Source: Streptomyces griseus
GTDB taxonomy: Bacteria > Bacteroidota > Bacteroidia > Chitinophagales > Chitinophagaceae
Assembly: GCA_943323705.2 (NCBI GenBank)
Contig: CALPIT020000181.1
Location: 1-5,100, forward strand
DNA length: 5,100 nt
Reading direction: 5' to 3'
Positions within the stretch are counted from its first letter, which is position 1; the number at the start of each line of letters is the position of its first letter. Both the position numbers and the translations under genes were made by a program. Below the pieces are notes generated by a model, which was not told where the DNA came from, did not search any database, and saw nothing but the letters and a program-made list of their open reading frames with translations. Shown in pieces: positions 4,517 to 5,100 of this stretch.

Positions 4517-5100
4517 ATGATGGGTATTGGTAATAATTCAGGCAAGTCAGAACATCTATCATCAAATTTCATGGTCGACCGAAAGTCATTTGAAAAATCT
4601 ATTAAACGAAAAAAAACTTTTACCGACTTTTTTCTCATTTTTTGTGGAGTGTTTTCTGCCGGATTTGGATTGAAAGGATTTCTCTTGCCAAGTAATTTTA
4701 TTGATGGCGGATCTATGGGACTCTCACTTTTGGTAAATGAAGTCTCTGGAATTAATCTTTCGGTGTTGATTGTTCTCATTAACGCTCCATTCATTTTACT
4801 CGGCAATAAAATAATCGGAAAAGATTTCGCTTTAAAAACTACGTTTGCCATTGGCGCTTTGGCAATATGGGTAGCTTTTTTTCCGTACCCACATATTACA
4901 AATGATAAATTATTAATTGCAGTTTTTGGAGGCTTTTTTCTAGGTACAGGGGTTGGATTAGCCATGAGAGGCGGCGCGGTGCTTGATGGTACAGAAGTTC
5001 TAGCTATTAGCATTAGTAAAAACTCAAGCATGTCCATCGGTGATGTAATCATGTTCATTAATATCCTCATCTTCTCATTAGCAGCTTGGTTGATTTCAAT
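4517..5100 (+). CDS. YitT-family membrane protein, N-terminal 194 residues (runs off the right edge)
   Basis: The frame is open from ATG at 4517 to the window end. After a polar, lysine-rich tail (residues 1-35) come hydrophobic segments at about 36-57, 80-96, 106-125, 132-149 and 174-194, giving a multi-spanning inner-membrane protein. FLLPSNFIDGGSMGLSLLVN (55-74) and RGGAVLDGTEVLAI (151-164) match the paired glycine-rich motifs of the YitT family (LLP..FIDGG..G.SLL and RGGA..GGTE.LA). The second motif has Asp157 where Gly is usual. Family function is unknown, with a transport role suspected; members carry a cytosolic C-terminal domain, which would lie beyond the window. ATGs at 4517, 4520 and 4571 are all possible starts; the last gives a tail 18 residues shorter. 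The in-frame stop upstream is at 4463. No Shine-Dalgarno is seen. The 126 bases shared with rnpB must hold both promoters. Confidence 0.88.
   Translation, partial: MMGIGNNSGKSEHLSSNFMVDRKSFEKSIKRKKTFTDFFLIFCGVFSAGFGLKGFLLPSNFIDGGSMGLSLLVNEVSGINLSVLIVLINAPFILLGNKIIGKDFALKTTFAIGALAIWVAFFPYPHITNDKLLIAVFGGFFLGTGVGLAMRGGAVLDGTEVLAISISKNSSMSIGDVIMFINILIFSLAAWLIS

Noticed and set aside
4474..5070. Minus-strand frame of 198 codons
   Set aside because: It is antisense to the YitT-family gene, whose plus-strand protein has clear family motifs and membrane helices. The minus reading is rich in Pro and Ser with no recognisable domain.

Overview
The window reads as chromosomal DNA of a member of the Bacteroidota, probably near the Chitinophagaceae or Saprospiraceae. 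This is inferred from low-GC coding sequence, A-rich leaders without Shine-Dalgarno motifs, the protein variants seen, and intergenic repeats of a kind I recall from that phylum. No database search was run, so the taxon is a judgement.

Layout, left to right. A membrane protein of unknown function enters from the left edge on the minus strand (1-171). Next, also on the minus strand, is tRNA-Cys(GCA) with an encoded CCA (326-399) and its own rho-independent terminator (285-319). AT-rich repeats of one family lie on both sides of the tRNA. On the plus strand follow a uridine phosphorylase-like gene (510-1391) and dapF (1388-2179), overlapping by 4 bp. After a repeat-filled gap come a CorA-type metal transporter with a TTG start (2343-3281) and a Nudix hydrolase 3 bp behind it (3285-3749). 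A 266-bp repeat-rich gap separates these from the class A RNase P RNA, rnpB, on the minus strand (4016-4390). Diverging from rnpB is a YitT-family membrane protein that runs off the right edge (4517-5100).

The genes are housekeeping: nucleoside salvage, meso-diaminopimelate for lysine and the cell wall, divalent metal transport, nucleotide clean-up, and tRNA 5' maturation. I see no defence system, prophage, transposase or CRISPR array. rnpB and the tRNA connect mechanistically: the RNase P RNA keeps the GGU loop that pairs with tRNA CCA, and the tRNA encodes CCA.

The least ordinary part is the intergenic DNA. Arrays of a GGATA-containing 9-mer (consensus GCTGGATAR, degrading to 7-mers) follow both plus-strand gene pairs. 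They begin inside the last codons of dapF and of the Nudix gene and appear to supply both stop codons. Other repeat classes (CAAAC/CAATAAA, AATTCGTG, CCCCCTTTGGGGG, CAAAATT) fill nearly all remaining non-coding sequence.
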